This document shows positions 17,982 through 25,931 of a DNA stretch of 64,000 nucleotides, piece after piece; the first letter of the stretch is position 1; each line of letters starts with the position of its first letter. Source of the stretch: Chryseobacterium flavum. GTDB taxonomy: Bacteria > Bacteroidota > Bacteroidia > Flavobacteriales > Weeksellaceae. Location of the stretch: NCBI RefSeq assembly GCF_003385595.1, contig NZ_QNUE01000007.1:1-64000 (forward strand). Direction: 5' to 3'. Below the pieces are notes generated by a model. It searched no databases. It had not been told where the DNA came from and was given only the letters and a program-made list of their open reading frames with translations. A program made the translations under genes and the position numbers.

Positions 17982-18070
17982 TTCTTTATTAATACGTTTT
18001 AAGGGTAAATGATTATTTTAGCAAAAGTATAATTATAGCCTGGTCACATCAATACTGAAAAATAACCATT

Positions 18071-18808
18071 ATGGAAATTCGGGAACAATTAAGCGATCAA
18101 TTACTTGAAAAAGCCTCACAAAAATGTTTTCTCGATATCGGAACGTATAAACAGATGGCTTTAATGTATTCACAAACGGAAGGATCAATCAGTGTATTGA
18201 GTGATATGCAGGCTGATAAAAGTTATATTTATAAGTCCGGAGCAGCATGTGAGCTGGGAATAGGTGTTAAAGGAGATTTCATAGAAATTAACTCAATCTG
18301 GGAAGAGGAGATGCTTAAAAGGATGCATCCGGATGACCGGGTAAGGAAATACATTCATGAACTGCGTTTTTTCAAATTACTGAATTCAATGAATCCGGAA
18401 TTACGGGCTGACTACAGCGTTCTTTCCAAAATAAGGATCAGAGACAAGCATAATAAATATATATGGGTAAAACACCGTATGTTTTATGTATATTCTCCTG
18501 ATAACGGAAAATTAAGGTTTGCATTCTGTTTATATAATATTGCTTTAAAACCGTTATCCCAACCGGAATTTCTTATTATCAACAGCGTCAGGGGAGAAAT
18601 TATAGCAAAGGACAGGCTGGACTATAAAAATATATTAACTCAAAGAGAACTGGAAGTGCTGAAATGTATTGGCGAAGGATATGCCAGCAAACAAATTGCA
18701 GATTTACTTTCCATCAGTATAAACACCGTAAACAGGCATCGTCAGAATATTCTTGAAAAATTGAAAGTGAAAAATTCAACACAGGCATTTAAAGATAGTT
18801 TTTATTGA
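18071..18808 (+). CDS. LuxR-type transcriptional regulator with PAS-like sensor
   Basis: One-component regulator of 245 residues. The middle (about 90-175) looks PAS-like (WVKHRMFYVYSPDNGKLRFA). The C-terminal 65 residues are a LuxR/GerE helix-turn-helix: LTQRELEVLKCIGEGYASKQ, then LSISINTVNRHRQNILEKL. No receiver Asp is visible, so it probably senses a ligand directly. It lies between the divergent DUF1349 gene and a short AraC-type gene on the same strand. The target is unknown. Confidence 0.85.
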   Translation: MEIREQLSDQLLEKASQKCFLDIGTYKQMALMYSQTEGSISVLSDMQADKSYIYKSGAACELGIGVKGDFIEINSIWEEEMLKRMHPDDRVRKYIHELRFFKLLNSMNPELRADYSVLSKIRIRDKHNKYIWVKHRMFYVYSPDNGKLRFAFCLYNIALKPLSQPEFLIINSVRGEIIAKDRLDYKNILTQRELEVLKCIGEGYASKQIADLLSISINTVNRHRQNILEKLKVKNSTQAFKDSFY

Positions 18809-18890
18809 CTATTCCTGTTATCCGAAAAGTTCACCATGATATATTGAATCTTTAATTTTAGTTTTATAATTTAATTCATTAGAGTAATAG

Positions 18891-19250
18891 ATGATGAAAA
18901 GAAGTGAAGAAATTACCAGGCAGTACTTTGATTTTCTTGAAGAGCATATTCAGGATGTGATTTCAGGTAATATTCCGGAATTTATGGAACTTAATGAAAT
19001 TGCAGGATGTCTTGCCGTTTCCCATACCCATCTGACCGATACTGTCAAAAAAGAAAAAGGCCGGCATCCCTGTTATTTCTATGATGAAAAAATCATTAGG
19101 GAAGCTCAGAAAATGTTGATAGAGTCTGATAAATCAGTTGCTGAAATTGCGAGAATTTTTACCTATGACCCTTCCAATTTTTCAAAATTTTTTAAAAAAA
19201 TGACAGGACTTACTCCCGGAGCGTTCAGGAAATCAGACAATACAATTTAA
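18891..19250 (+). CDS. short AraC-type regulator (DNA-binding domain only)
   Basis: At 119 residues this is little more than the AraC double helix-turn-helix, with the signature VAEIARIFTYDPSNFSKFFK and LTPGAFRKSD at the end. There is no N-terminal effector domain, only about 25 residues of acidic helix (EITRQYFDFLEEHIQDV). SoxS and MarA show that such stand-alone forms can be active. It is 82 bases downstream of the LuxR-type gene and ends at a good terminator. Confidence 0.82.
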   Translation: MMKRSEEITRQYFDFLEEHIQDVISGNIPEFMELNEIAGCLAVSHTHLTDTVKKEKGRHPCYFYDEKIIREAQKMLIESDKSVAEIARIFTYDPSNFSKFFKKMTGLTPGAFRKSDNTI

Positions 19251-19273
19251 GCTATTTCTTCAGTTAATAGCTT
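19249..19273 (+). terminator. intrinsic terminator of the short AraC-type gene
   Basis: An 8-bp stem (AAGCTATT/AATAGCTT) overlapping the stop codon, with a 9-base loop and followed by ATTTTTTATTT. Confidence 0.75.
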
Positions 19274-19669
19274 ATTTTTTATTTATTATCTCTCTGTTTG
19301 GAGATATAAATTAACCTTTTTTTCTGTACAAAAAAAGTGTTTTGAAAAACAATCCTTGTCTTAATTGTATAATTTGTAAAAAATAATGTTTTATAAATGA
19401 GATGGTTGTAAAAAATAATCATCTATAATGTGATTTATTTATTTATATTGCTTTATCAGTTTCTTTTTTTTTATAAATTTAGATTAGAAAAACAAGTTAT
19501 TCTAAAAGGAAAAATATATTAAAAAAAACAAGCAGTATATGATAAATACAGTGCTGAAAATGTAGTGTGAAATATCTCTATGATTTAATTTTTTATATCA
19601 CTACGGAGGTGCTTTAAATATATCATATATTTGTTTTGCAAACCACTAACACACAAAATAACATTAAGG
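19274..19669. other. 396-base very AT-rich spacer
   Basis: Extremely AT-rich with no credible open frame on either strand. It holds a -7 box, TATATTTG at 19626-19633, about 36 bases before the start codon of the acyltransferase gene. No well-spaced TTG is seen. It may be a curved or regulatory region bound by the TetR protein encoded downstream, but I see no clear palindrome. Confidence 0.4.
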
Positions 19670-20926
19670 ATGAGTATTGATTTTACAACGGCAACTTTTA
19701 AAGATTTTGAGAATATTCCGGATTATGATATAGCCCAGCGAGCAGAATATTTTTACGAATTTCTGGATCATATGAAGGCACGGGGGCATATGAATTACCG
19801 GTTAAAAAATACCTCAGGCAGTAATGCGACATTGAATATTAATATTGGGGATCATAATAAAGAATATATAAGTTTTGTTTCCAGTGACTACCTGGGATTC
19901 TCACAGCATCCGAAGGTAAAACAGGCTGCTATCGAAGGAATTGAAAAATATGGAACAGGTACAGGTGCTTCCCCGCTGATTGGTGGAAATTTTGATTATC
20001 ACAATGCGATAGAGAAAAAGATTGCTGATTTTTTTGGAAGAAATGAAGATGAAGTCATACTGTTTACCACCGGGTATTCCGCTAACAGTGCTACTTTGCA
20101 GATTTTAATGCAGAAAGAGGATATTGCTATTCTGGATATGGGAGTACACGCAAGTGTACACGAAGGATGTGCTTTTACCAATAAAAAAACATTTCCTCAT
20201 AATAATCTGGAAGCTTTGGAACATATTTTGAAGGTATGTGAAAATACGTACCGTACAAAGCTTGTTATTGTAGATGGAGTATATTCCCAGGAGGGTGATA
20301 CTTCACGTGCCAAAGAAATCTATGATCTGGTAAAGAAATATAATGCCTATCTTATGGTAGATGATGCTCATGGAGTGGGGGTAATGGGGAAAACCGGAAG
20401 AGGAGCCCTTGAAGATGATGATTTGCTCGATAAGATAGATTTTATAACAGGAACTTCCAGCAAAACCTTTGGGAATCTTGGAGGATATGTGATTGCTAAT
20501 AAAAAGATCACATCATTTCTTAAGTTCCAGTCACGACAGCATATTTTCTCTGTAACAGCGCCTCCTTCTTCCTTTGGAATTTTAAAAGCAATTGATCTTA
20601 TTGATGAAGAACCATTCTGGAAAGATAAATTGTGGGATAATATCAATTATTTTAAAAAAGGATTAAATGATCTGGGGTTAGATACAGGGATTACCTGTTC
20701 TGCCATTATTCCTGTAAAGATAGGGGATCAGAATAAAATGTGGGATATAGGCAGAATATTACTTGAAAACGGGGTGTATACAAATCCTATTATGTATCCT
20801 GCCGTAGCCAGAAAAGATGCCAGGATAAGAATGACAGTAACTGCCAGACACGAAAAAGAACATCTTGATAAAACGCTTAATGTTTTTGATGATATTAATA
20901 AAAAATTGCATATTGCAAAAAAATAA
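19670..20926 (+). CDS. PLP-dependent acyl-CoA:amino-acid acyltransferase (serine palmitoyltransferase or cysteate acyltransferase type)
   Basis: Alpha-oxoamine synthase family enzyme of 418 residues that condenses an acyl-CoA or acyl-ACP with an amino acid, releasing CO2. Motifs: VSSDYLGFSQHPKV, GTGTGASPLIGGN, the cofactor Asp and His in MVDDAHGVGVMGKTGRG, and the PLP Lys in TGTSSKTFGNLGGY near residue 265. The Lys context is closer to serine palmitoyltransferase than to BioF or KBL. Flavobacteria also use such an enzyme on cysteate to make capnine and sulfonolipids, which is a real alternative here. The ATG at 19670 is preferred to an upstream TTG. A TetR gene follows after 6 bases. Confidence 0.82.
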   Translation: MSIDFTTATFKDFENIPDYDIAQRAEYFYEFLDHMKARGHMNYRLKNTSGSNATLNINIGDHNKEYISFVSSDYLGFSQHPKVKQAAIEGIEKYGTGTGASPLIGGNFDYHNAIEKKIADFFGRNEDEVILFTTGYSANSATLQILMQKEDIAILDMGVHASVHEGCAFTNKKTFPHNNLEALEHILKVCENTYRTKLVIVDGVYSQEGDTSRAKEIYDLVKKYNAYLMVDDAHGVGVMGKTGRGALEDDDLLDKIDFITGTSSKTFGNLGGYVIANKKITSFLKFQSRQHIFSVTAPPSSFGILKAIDLIDEEPFWKDKLWDNINYFKKGLNDLGLDTGITCSAIIPVKIGDQNKMWDIGRILLENGVYTNPIMYPAVARKDARIRMTVTARHEKEHLDKTLNVFDDINKKLHIAKK

Positions 20927-20932
20927 TAAATT

Positions 20933-21565
20933 ATGCCAAGAAAAGTAGTGCAAGGCCCCATTAGGGACAAAGAAAAAACAAAGCAAAAACTGCTTGCAGC
21001 AGTTGGTAAAATTTTAAGAGTAAAAGGCTATGCCGGTCTGAAAGTAAGTAAAATTGCAGCAGTAGCTGGTTTTGATAAAAAGCTTATTTATGAGTACTTT
21101 GGCAGTACAGACAAACTGATAGATGAGTATATCAGGTCTCAGGATTACTGGAGTAAGTTCAGCCCGGATATTGAAGAAGAAATACAGGTAGGTAAAGGGA
21201 AGGATGCTTTAACTCAAGGGATTCTTATGCAGTTTGAGAGCTTAAAGAAAAACAAGGAGCTGCAGAAAATTATTCTTTGGGAACTTTCCGAAAGCAAGCC
21301 GATACTTAAAAATATACTGAAACAAAGGGAAGATGTAGCAGCCAATCTATTTGAAAATGTTACAGATCCCTATTTCGGTGAAAATGCCACCAGTGTAAGA
21401 GCAATGCTGGCCCTGGTAGCAGCAGGGGTTTACTATCTGAATTTATTTCCTGCCTACAACGGGACAGAATTCTGCGGTATTGACATGAGAACTGATGAAG
21501 GCAGAGCTGAAGTTAAGAAAGTAATCGTAGAGATTATCGATTATTTCTACGAAACGAAAAAGTGA
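20933..21565 (+). CDS. TetR/AcrR-family regulator
   Basis: Regulator of 210 residues. The N-terminal helix-turn-helix is clear (KQKLLAAVGKILRVKGYAGL, then VSKIAAVAGFDKKLIYEYFG). The larger C-terminal part is helical and would bind an effector. It starts 6 bases after the acyltransferase stop, so the two are co-transcribed. A lipid precursor or acyl-CoA as effector, with feedback on the same operon, is a plausible inference and not shown. Confidence 0.87.
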   Translation: MPRKVVQGPIRDKEKTKQKLLAAVGKILRVKGYAGLKVSKIAAVAGFDKKLIYEYFGSTDKLIDEYIRSQDYWSKFSPDIEEEIQVGKGKDALTQGILMQFESLKKNKELQKIILWELSESKPILKNILKQREDVAANLFENVTDPYFGENATSVRAMLALVAAGVYYLNLFPAYNGTEFCGIDMRTDEGRAEVKKVIVEIIDYFYETKK

Positions 21566-21663
21566 TCATTAAAAGTTTTCGGATTTGACCAAAAATAAGT
21601 TTTTTGCTATAATTTGAAAACTTTTAATTTTCAAATTAAAACTATATTTCTTACTTTTGACCA

Positions 21664-22749
21664 ATGGAAAATTTTATAGTATCTGCAAGAAAATATCGCC
21701 CTCAGGAGTTTGATACGGTGGTCGGGCAATCCCATATTACGGATACTTTAGAACATGCAATTGAAGAAAGCCAGTTAGCACAGGCTTTACTTTTTTGTGG
21801 TCCTCGGGGTGTGGGTAAAACTACATGTGCCAGAATTCTGGCAAGAAAAATCAATGAAAAAGACGGTTCAGTTTCAGAAGACGGTTTTGCCTATAACATC
21901 TATGAGCTGGATGCTGCATCCAATAACTCTGTAGATGATATCAGGGAACTGATTGATCAGGTACGTTTTGCCCCGCAGGTAGGAAAATATAAAGTCTATA
22001 TTATAGATGAGGTACATATGCTGTCTTCGGCAGCTTTTAATGCCTTCCTTAAAACCCTTGAGGAACCTCCTGCACATGCTATTTTTATTTTAGCAACGAC
22101 AGAAAAGCATAAAATTATTCCCACCATCCTTTCGAGATGTCAGATTTATGATTTTAAAAGAATTATAATTGAAGATATTCAGGCACACCTTAGAAACATT
22201 GCTGAAAAGGAGGGTATCCGTTATGAAGACGATGCATTATATCTGATCGCTCAGAAAGCTGACGGAGCATTGAGGGATGCACTCTCTATTTTTGACCGTC
22301 TTTCTACCTTTTCCCAAAAAAATATTACCCTCGCCAAAGCAGCTGAAGTTCTCAATATTTTAGATTATGACCAGTACCTGAATATTGTTGACCTCGCCAG
22401 GGAGAATAAAATTCCCGAAGTGCTTTTTGCGTTTAATGAAATCGTCAAAAAAGGATTTGATCCCCATATTTTTATTGCAGGACTCGGGAATCACTTCAGA
22501 GATCTTATGATGGCACAGAATGCTTCTACGATAGAGCTTATAGAAGTAGGAGAGAAAACCAAGGCCAGATTTGTAGAGCAGAGCCAGAAATGGAATGCCC
22601 AGCAACTGATCGATGCTGTTGAGATTTGTAACCATGCGGATATCAATTATAAAAACTCAAAAAATCCAAGACTTACTGTTGAAATTGCACTGATGCAGCT
22701 GGCTTCCTTAACCGCTAATTCAGGTGATACTAAAAAAAAAAGTTCCTGA
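21664..22749 (+). CDS. dnaX: DNA polymerase III gamma/tau subunit, zero-frame (gamma-like) product
   Basis: Clamp-loader ATPase. AAA+ motifs: Walker A GPRGVGKTTCARI near residue 45, YELDAASNNSVDDIRELIDQ, Walker B VYIIDEVHMLS, the SRC sensor in TILSRCQIYDF, and sensor 2 GALRDALSIFDR. The zero frame stops after 361 residues, 8 codons past the last conserved block, just behind a run of ten A (22732-22741). The C-terminal tau part lies in the -1 frame. The usual four-Cys zinc module after Walker A is replaced by about 18 residues without Cys. A -7 box TACTTTTG sits at 21652-21659. Confidence 0.93.
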   Translation: MENFIVSARKYRPQEFDTVVGQSHITDTLEHAIEESQLAQALLFCGPRGVGKTTCARILARKINEKDGSVSEDGFAYNIYELDAASNNSVDDIRELIDQVRFAPQVGKYKVYIIDEVHMLSSAAFNAFLKTLEEPPAHAIFILATTEKHKIIPTILSRCQIYDFKRIIIEDIQAHLRNIAEKEGIRYEDDALYLIAQKADGALRDALSIFDRLSTFSQKNITLAKAAEVLNILDYDQYLNIVDLARENKIPEVLFAFNEIVKKGFDPHIFIAGLGNHFRDLMMAQNASTIELIEVGEKTKARFVEQSQKWNAQQLIDAVEICNHADINYKNSKNPRLTVEIALMQLASLTANSGDTKKKSS

Positions 22750-22776
22750 TCCTGGCTCCGTTTCTCAGTGAGAAAC
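22722..22776 (+). promoter_or_regulatory. putative -1 frameshift signal in dnaX
   Basis: An AGGTGA (22722-22727) precedes ten A and a G (22732-22742). The zero-frame TGA is at 22747-22749, and a 7-bp hairpin, GTTTCTC-AGT-GAGAAAC, lies at 22760-22776. The order SD-like element, A-run slip site and stem resembles the E. coli dnaX signal; the long A-run resembles the Thermus case of transcriptional slippage. The hairpin is 17 bases past the slip site, further than usual. Confidence 0.5.
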
Positions 22777-23369
22777 AAGAAGTGAAAATTTCTGAAAAGA
22801 CTCCGGTGAAGAAAGAATTGCCGTTAACACAGCCTGAAAAACCATCCGGCCGTGAACAGGTAATGGTAACAGCCGTTCAGAAAACCAGTAAGCCTTTATC
22901 AAAACAAGGCGTATCTTTAGGTTTCAGCATCAATTCTTTTTTAAATAAAGAAGAAACAACAGTTGCTGAAGAAACTGTTGTCATAAAAAATGACAATCTT
23001 CCACAAAACCATTTTACTGATACAGATCTTCAGGTGGAATGGAATCTTATGCTTAAGCAGCTCCAGAGAAAGGACGGATTTGTTTTCAATGCAGTGAAAA
23101 CCTTCAAACTGATCAAAGCAGAGGAAAATAAGATAAAGGTTTTATATCCTTCAGACTCTGCAAAAGCAGAGTTTGATAAAATAAGCGGAGATTTTTTCAA
23201 TCATTTTAAAAGAAAAGTTCATAACCATATTATTGAGATTGAATACCAGCGAGACGTTGAAAATCTGAAGATTGAGGTCATGACTAAAAGAAAAATATTT
23301 GAAAAATATATAGAAAAAAATCCACTTTTGAAAGATCTTGATGATTTAATGAAGTTTGATTTGACATAA
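22740..23369 (+). CDS. dnaX: C-terminal (tau-specific) part of DnaX in the -1 frame
   Basis: Reading on from the A-run one base back gives 209 residues with no stop. They include the conserved flavobacterial DnaX tail: VEWNLMLKQLQRKDGFVFNA and KNPLLKDLDDLMKFDL at the very end. Joined to the upstream frame it would give a normal tau of about 568 residues. The only in-frame start in this part is a GTG at 22782, so independent translation is unlikely. Expression therefore needs ribosomal or transcriptional slippage on A10, or the run length in this sequence is wrong. Confidence 0.85.
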   Translation, partial: KFLILAPFLSEKQEVKISEKTPVKKELPLTQPEKPSGREQVMVTAVQKTSKPLSKQGVSLGFSINSFLNKEETTVAEETVVIKNDNLPQNHFTDTDLQVEWNLMLKQLQRKDGFVFNAVKTFKLIKAEENKIKVLYPSDSAKAEFDKISGDFFNHFKRKVHNHIIEIEYQRDVENLKIEVMTKRKIFEKYIEKNPLLKDLDDLMKFDLT

Positions 23370-23383
23370 TTTTTATATATTTG
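23355..23383 (+). promoter_or_regulatory. promoter of the aromatic leader / DAHP synthase transcript
   Basis: TTTG (23355-23358), a 17-base spacer, then TATATTTG (23376-23383): an excellent Bacteroidetes promoter, located at the very end of dnaX. Transcription would start near 23390, about 75 bases before the leader ATG. Confidence 0.6.
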
Positions 23384-23464
23384 TCAAATAATTTTGTGAA
23401 AAATAACTTTTTGACAAAAGCAAATAATAGTAAGAAACGCTAAAACAAGACATTTCCAGTGTAA

Positions 23465-23593
23465 ATGGAAAATTTATTAAATACATATCTGTCTTATTTT
23501 ACACCCGCTAAGTATTTTAGCGGTTATTTTAGCTTTTCTGCTTCTTATTATAGAAATTTCAGAACATATTACCGATTTTACTGGTACTGTTAA
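23465..23593 (+). CDS. aromatic leader peptide (candidate attenuator) of the DAHP synthase gene
   Basis: An ATG at 23465 opens a 42-codon frame ending TAA at 23591. By my count it holds 10 Tyr, 6 Phe and 1 Trp, 40 percent aromatic, packed towards the end (YYRFYWYC at the C-terminus). It lies between a good promoter (23355-23383) and the enzyme that commits carbon to Tyr, Phe and Trp. This is the arrangement of amino-acid attenuators such as E. coli pheL and trpL, though longer. It has no signal peptide or other protein character. Stalling at scarce Tyr, Phe or Trp tRNA would alter downstream RNA folding; that step is inferred. Confidence 0.7.
   Translation: MENLLNTYLSYFTPAKYFSGYFSFSASYYRNFRTYYRFYWYC
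23505..23523 (+). promoter_or_regulatory. hairpin inside the aromatic leader
   Basis: A 7-bp stem, CCGCTAA/TTAGCGG, around GTATT, followed by TTATTTTAG. It lies within the leader reading frame. CGCTAAAA at 23438-23445 can pair instead with TTTTAGCG at 23515-23522, so two exclusive folds exist. It could be an early terminator/antiterminator pair, or simply the dnaX terminator. Confidence 0.45.
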
Positions 23594-23755
23594 CTGAATT
23601 TCTTTCCAAAAAATACAGGAGTGGTAAAGCCCTTTTAATCTCCTGATTCCTTTAAAAATTTTGAACGGCATTTTTTGAAAAGAATTATAAAGTAAATTTT
23701 ATAATGAAAGGGCTGTGCTGTGAACTTAAAAATGTAAAAACAATAAATTTAGAAT

Positions 23756-24838
23756 ATGAACTTAAAAGATTTAAAAAACGAGTGGGTTAGCGGGCTTACA
23801 CAGCCATTGATGATTGCAGGACCATGTAGTGCGGAAAGTGAAGCTCAGATGCTTGAAACAGCTAAAAGAATTAAAGAGTCCAATGCTCAGGTGTCTGTGT
23901 TTCGTGCAGGGATCTGGAAGCCCAGAACCAAGCCAAATGGTTTTGAAGGAGTAGGGGTGATTGGTTTGAACTGGCTTAAAAAAGTAAAAGAGGAATATGG
24001 TTTCAAAACAGCAACTGAGGTAGCGAATGCTCATCATGTATTTGCTGCGTTGGAAGCAGATGTAGATGTTTTGTGGATTGGTGCACGCTCTACTGTAAAT
24101 CCTTTTACAGTTCAGGAAATTGCAATGGCTTTAAGAGGTACAGATAAACCTGTATTTGTTAAAAACCCTGTCAACCCGGATCTTGCTTTATGGATTGGAG
24201 CACTGGAAAGGCTTTTGGGACAGGATATCAAGAACCTGGGAGTGATTCACAGAGGATTTTCTACTTACCAGAAAACAAAATACAGAAATAATCCGAACTG
24301 GCAGATTGCTCTTGATTTTAAAAGCCAGTTTCCTAACATTCCAATGCTGATTGATCCGTCTCATATCTGTGGTAACAGAACAGGATTGGCTGATATTACC
24401 CAGGAAGCGCTTAACGTGGGATACCAGGGGGCTATTATAGAATCTCACTGTAATCCTGATGAAGCATGGAGTGATGCCGCACAGCAGATAACTCCGGAAG
24501 TGTTGGCGGATCTTATTGGTAATTTAAAAGTACGAAGTTCAAACCTTGCAGGGTTTGAAGGCGAAATGGGGAGACACAGAACTTTAATTTCTGACCTTGA
24601 CTTTCAGTTAATAGAGCTACTTTCCCAGAGAATGAAAATTTCTGAAAAGATCGGAAAGCTTAAAAAAGAAAATGATATTGCGATTTTCCAGCCTGAGCGT
24701 TGGAAAGTAATTACAGAATACGCCAATCAGAAAGCCAAAGAAACTGGCATGTCTCCTGAATTTATTGAAAAAGTATTCAAAGCGATTCACGAAGAATCCA
24801 TCGAGGTGCAGAACAATATTATGATAGACAGGGATTAG
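23756..24838 (+). CDS. bifunctional DAHP synthase / chorismate mutase
   Basis: Two enzymes of aromatic amino acid synthesis in one 360-residue chain. Residues 1-250 are a KDPG-aldolase-type DAHP synthase (MIAGPCSAESEAQM, FRAGIWKPRTKPNGFEGVG, IHRGFSTYQKTKYRNNPNW, IDPSHICGNR, GAIIESHCNPDEAWSDAAQQ), joining phosphoenolpyruvate and erythrose-4-phosphate. Residues 270-360 are an AroQ-type chorismate mutase (DLDFQLIELLSQRMKISEKI, IHEESIEVQNN), which often also confers feedback control. This order is usual in Bacteroidetes. The long upstream region carries an aromatic leader peptide. No other aro gene is adjacent. Confidence 0.95.
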   Translation: MNLKDLKNEWVSGLTQPLMIAGPCSAESEAQMLETAKRIKESNAQVSVFRAGIWKPRTKPNGFEGVGVIGLNWLKKVKEEYGFKTATEVANAHHVFAALEADVDVLWIGARSTVNPFTVQEIAMALRGTDKPVFVKNPVNPDLALWIGALERLLGQDIKNLGVIHRGFSTYQKTKYRNNPNWQIALDFKSQFPNIPMLIDPSHICGNRTGLADITQEALNVGYQGAIIESHCNPDEAWSDAAQQITPEVLADLIGNLKVRSSNLAGFEGEMGRHRTLISDLDFQLIELLSQRMKISEKIGKLKKENDIAIFQPERWKVITEYANQKAKETGMSPEFIEKVFKAIHEESIEVQNNIMIDRD

Positions 24839-24900
24839 GATATGTTTGGAGGCTGGGTTTAATGCCGGAATAATTCTGTGGATTAAGTTTAAGCCAATAC

Positions 24901-24979
24901 AAATTAGGGCTTAGGGCTTGGAAATAGGAGAAAAATAAACGTTTCTGTATCCTCATTTCTGTACTCTAAGCCCTAATTT
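24901..24979. repeat. long-range inverted repeat upstream of rsgA
   Basis: AAATTAGGGCTTAG (24901-24914) and its exact complement CTAAGCCCTAATTT (24966-24979), 51 bases apart. The right arm ends just before the -7 box TATATTTG at 24982-24989 of rsgA. It could be an operator, an mRNA fold or a relic of a small repeat element. Confidence 0.5.
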
Positions 24980-25004
24980 CTTATATTTGCATCCAGTATT
25001 ATCT

Positions 25005-25931
25005 ATGAAAGGAAAAATCATTAAATCTACAGGCAGTTGGTACCAGGTTTTGGAATTGGAAACACATAAGATTTTCGAGGCCAGAATCCGGGGAAAGTTT
25101 AAATTGATAAAAACAAGGCTTACCAATCCTCTTGCCGTAGGTGATTTTGTAGAATTTCAGCTGGAACAGGATGATATTGCGTGGATCACAAAAATAGAAC
25201 CCCGCAGAAATTATCTGATCAGAAAATCAGTGAACCTTTCAAAAGAGGCCCATATTATTGCTTCCAATATTGATCTGGCTTGCTTTATTTTTACTCTTAA
25301 GCATCCGGAAACTTCCCTTGGGTTCTTGGATAGATTTCTGGCGTGCTGCGAGGCATATAATATTACTCCTTTACTTCTTTTCAATAAAATTGATGTTCTT
25401 CATGAAGAAGAAATTGAAATTGTAAAAGATATAGAATTTCTATATCAGGAGATCGGGTATGATACACTGGAAATCTCATCTTATTCCCGATTGAATCTGG
25501 ATCAGCTTCAGGAGCTTCTTAAAGATAAAACTTCGGTGTTTTTCGGACATTCAGGATGTGGAAAGTCTACACTGGTTAATGCATTACAACCAGGCCTGAA
25601 TCTGAAAACTTCAGAAATTTCCGATACCCATCTTAAGGGAAAACATACCACGACTTTTGCACAGATGTATTTCTGGGATTTTGGTGGAAATGTTATTGAT
25701 ACACCGGGAGTACGTGAATTTGCCATGATTGATATAGAAAAAGAAGAAGTGCAACATTATTTTCCCGAGATCTTCAAAAAAAGGGAAGAGTGCAAATATC
25801 ATAATTGCCTTCATATCAATGAACCGAAATGTGCTGTTATTGATGCATTGGAAACCGGGGAGATTCAGCATTCACGATATGCTACCTATATTAAACTGAT
25901 GGAGGAGGCAGAAGAAGCTTCCCAAAAGTAA
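25005..25931 (+). CDS. rsgA: small ribosomal subunit biogenesis GTPase RsgA
   Basis: GTPase that checks late 30S assembly. It shows the circular permutation typical of the family: an N-terminal OB fold, then G4 (LLFNKID) before G1 (GHSGCGKSTLVN), the switch motif HTTTFAQMYFW, and G3 (DTPGVREF). A C-terminal zinc site follows (CKYHNCLHINEPKCAV). The start is the ATG at 25005, giving 308 residues; a TTG six codons earlier falls within the promoter. It is transcribed alone. Confidence 0.95.
   Translation: MKGKIIKSTGSWYQVLELETHKIFEARIRGKFKLIKTRLTNPLAVGDFVEFQLEQDDIAWITKIEPRRNYLIRKSVNLSKEAHIIASNIDLACFIFTLKHPETSLGFLDRFLACCEAYNITPLLLFNKIDVLHEEEIEIVKDIEFLYQEIGYDTLEISSYSRLNLDQLQELLKDKTSVFFGHSGCGKSTLVNALQPGLNLKTSEISDTHLKGKHTTTFAQMYFWDFGGNVIDTPGVREFAMIDIEKEEVQHYFPEIFKKREECKYHNCLHINEPKCAVIDALETGEIQHSRYATYIKLMEEAEEASQK

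Noticed and set aside
23477..23671. 64-codon minus-strand frame opposite the aromatic leader
   Set aside because: It is the complement of the leader region; the plus-strand frame has the meaningful composition and location.
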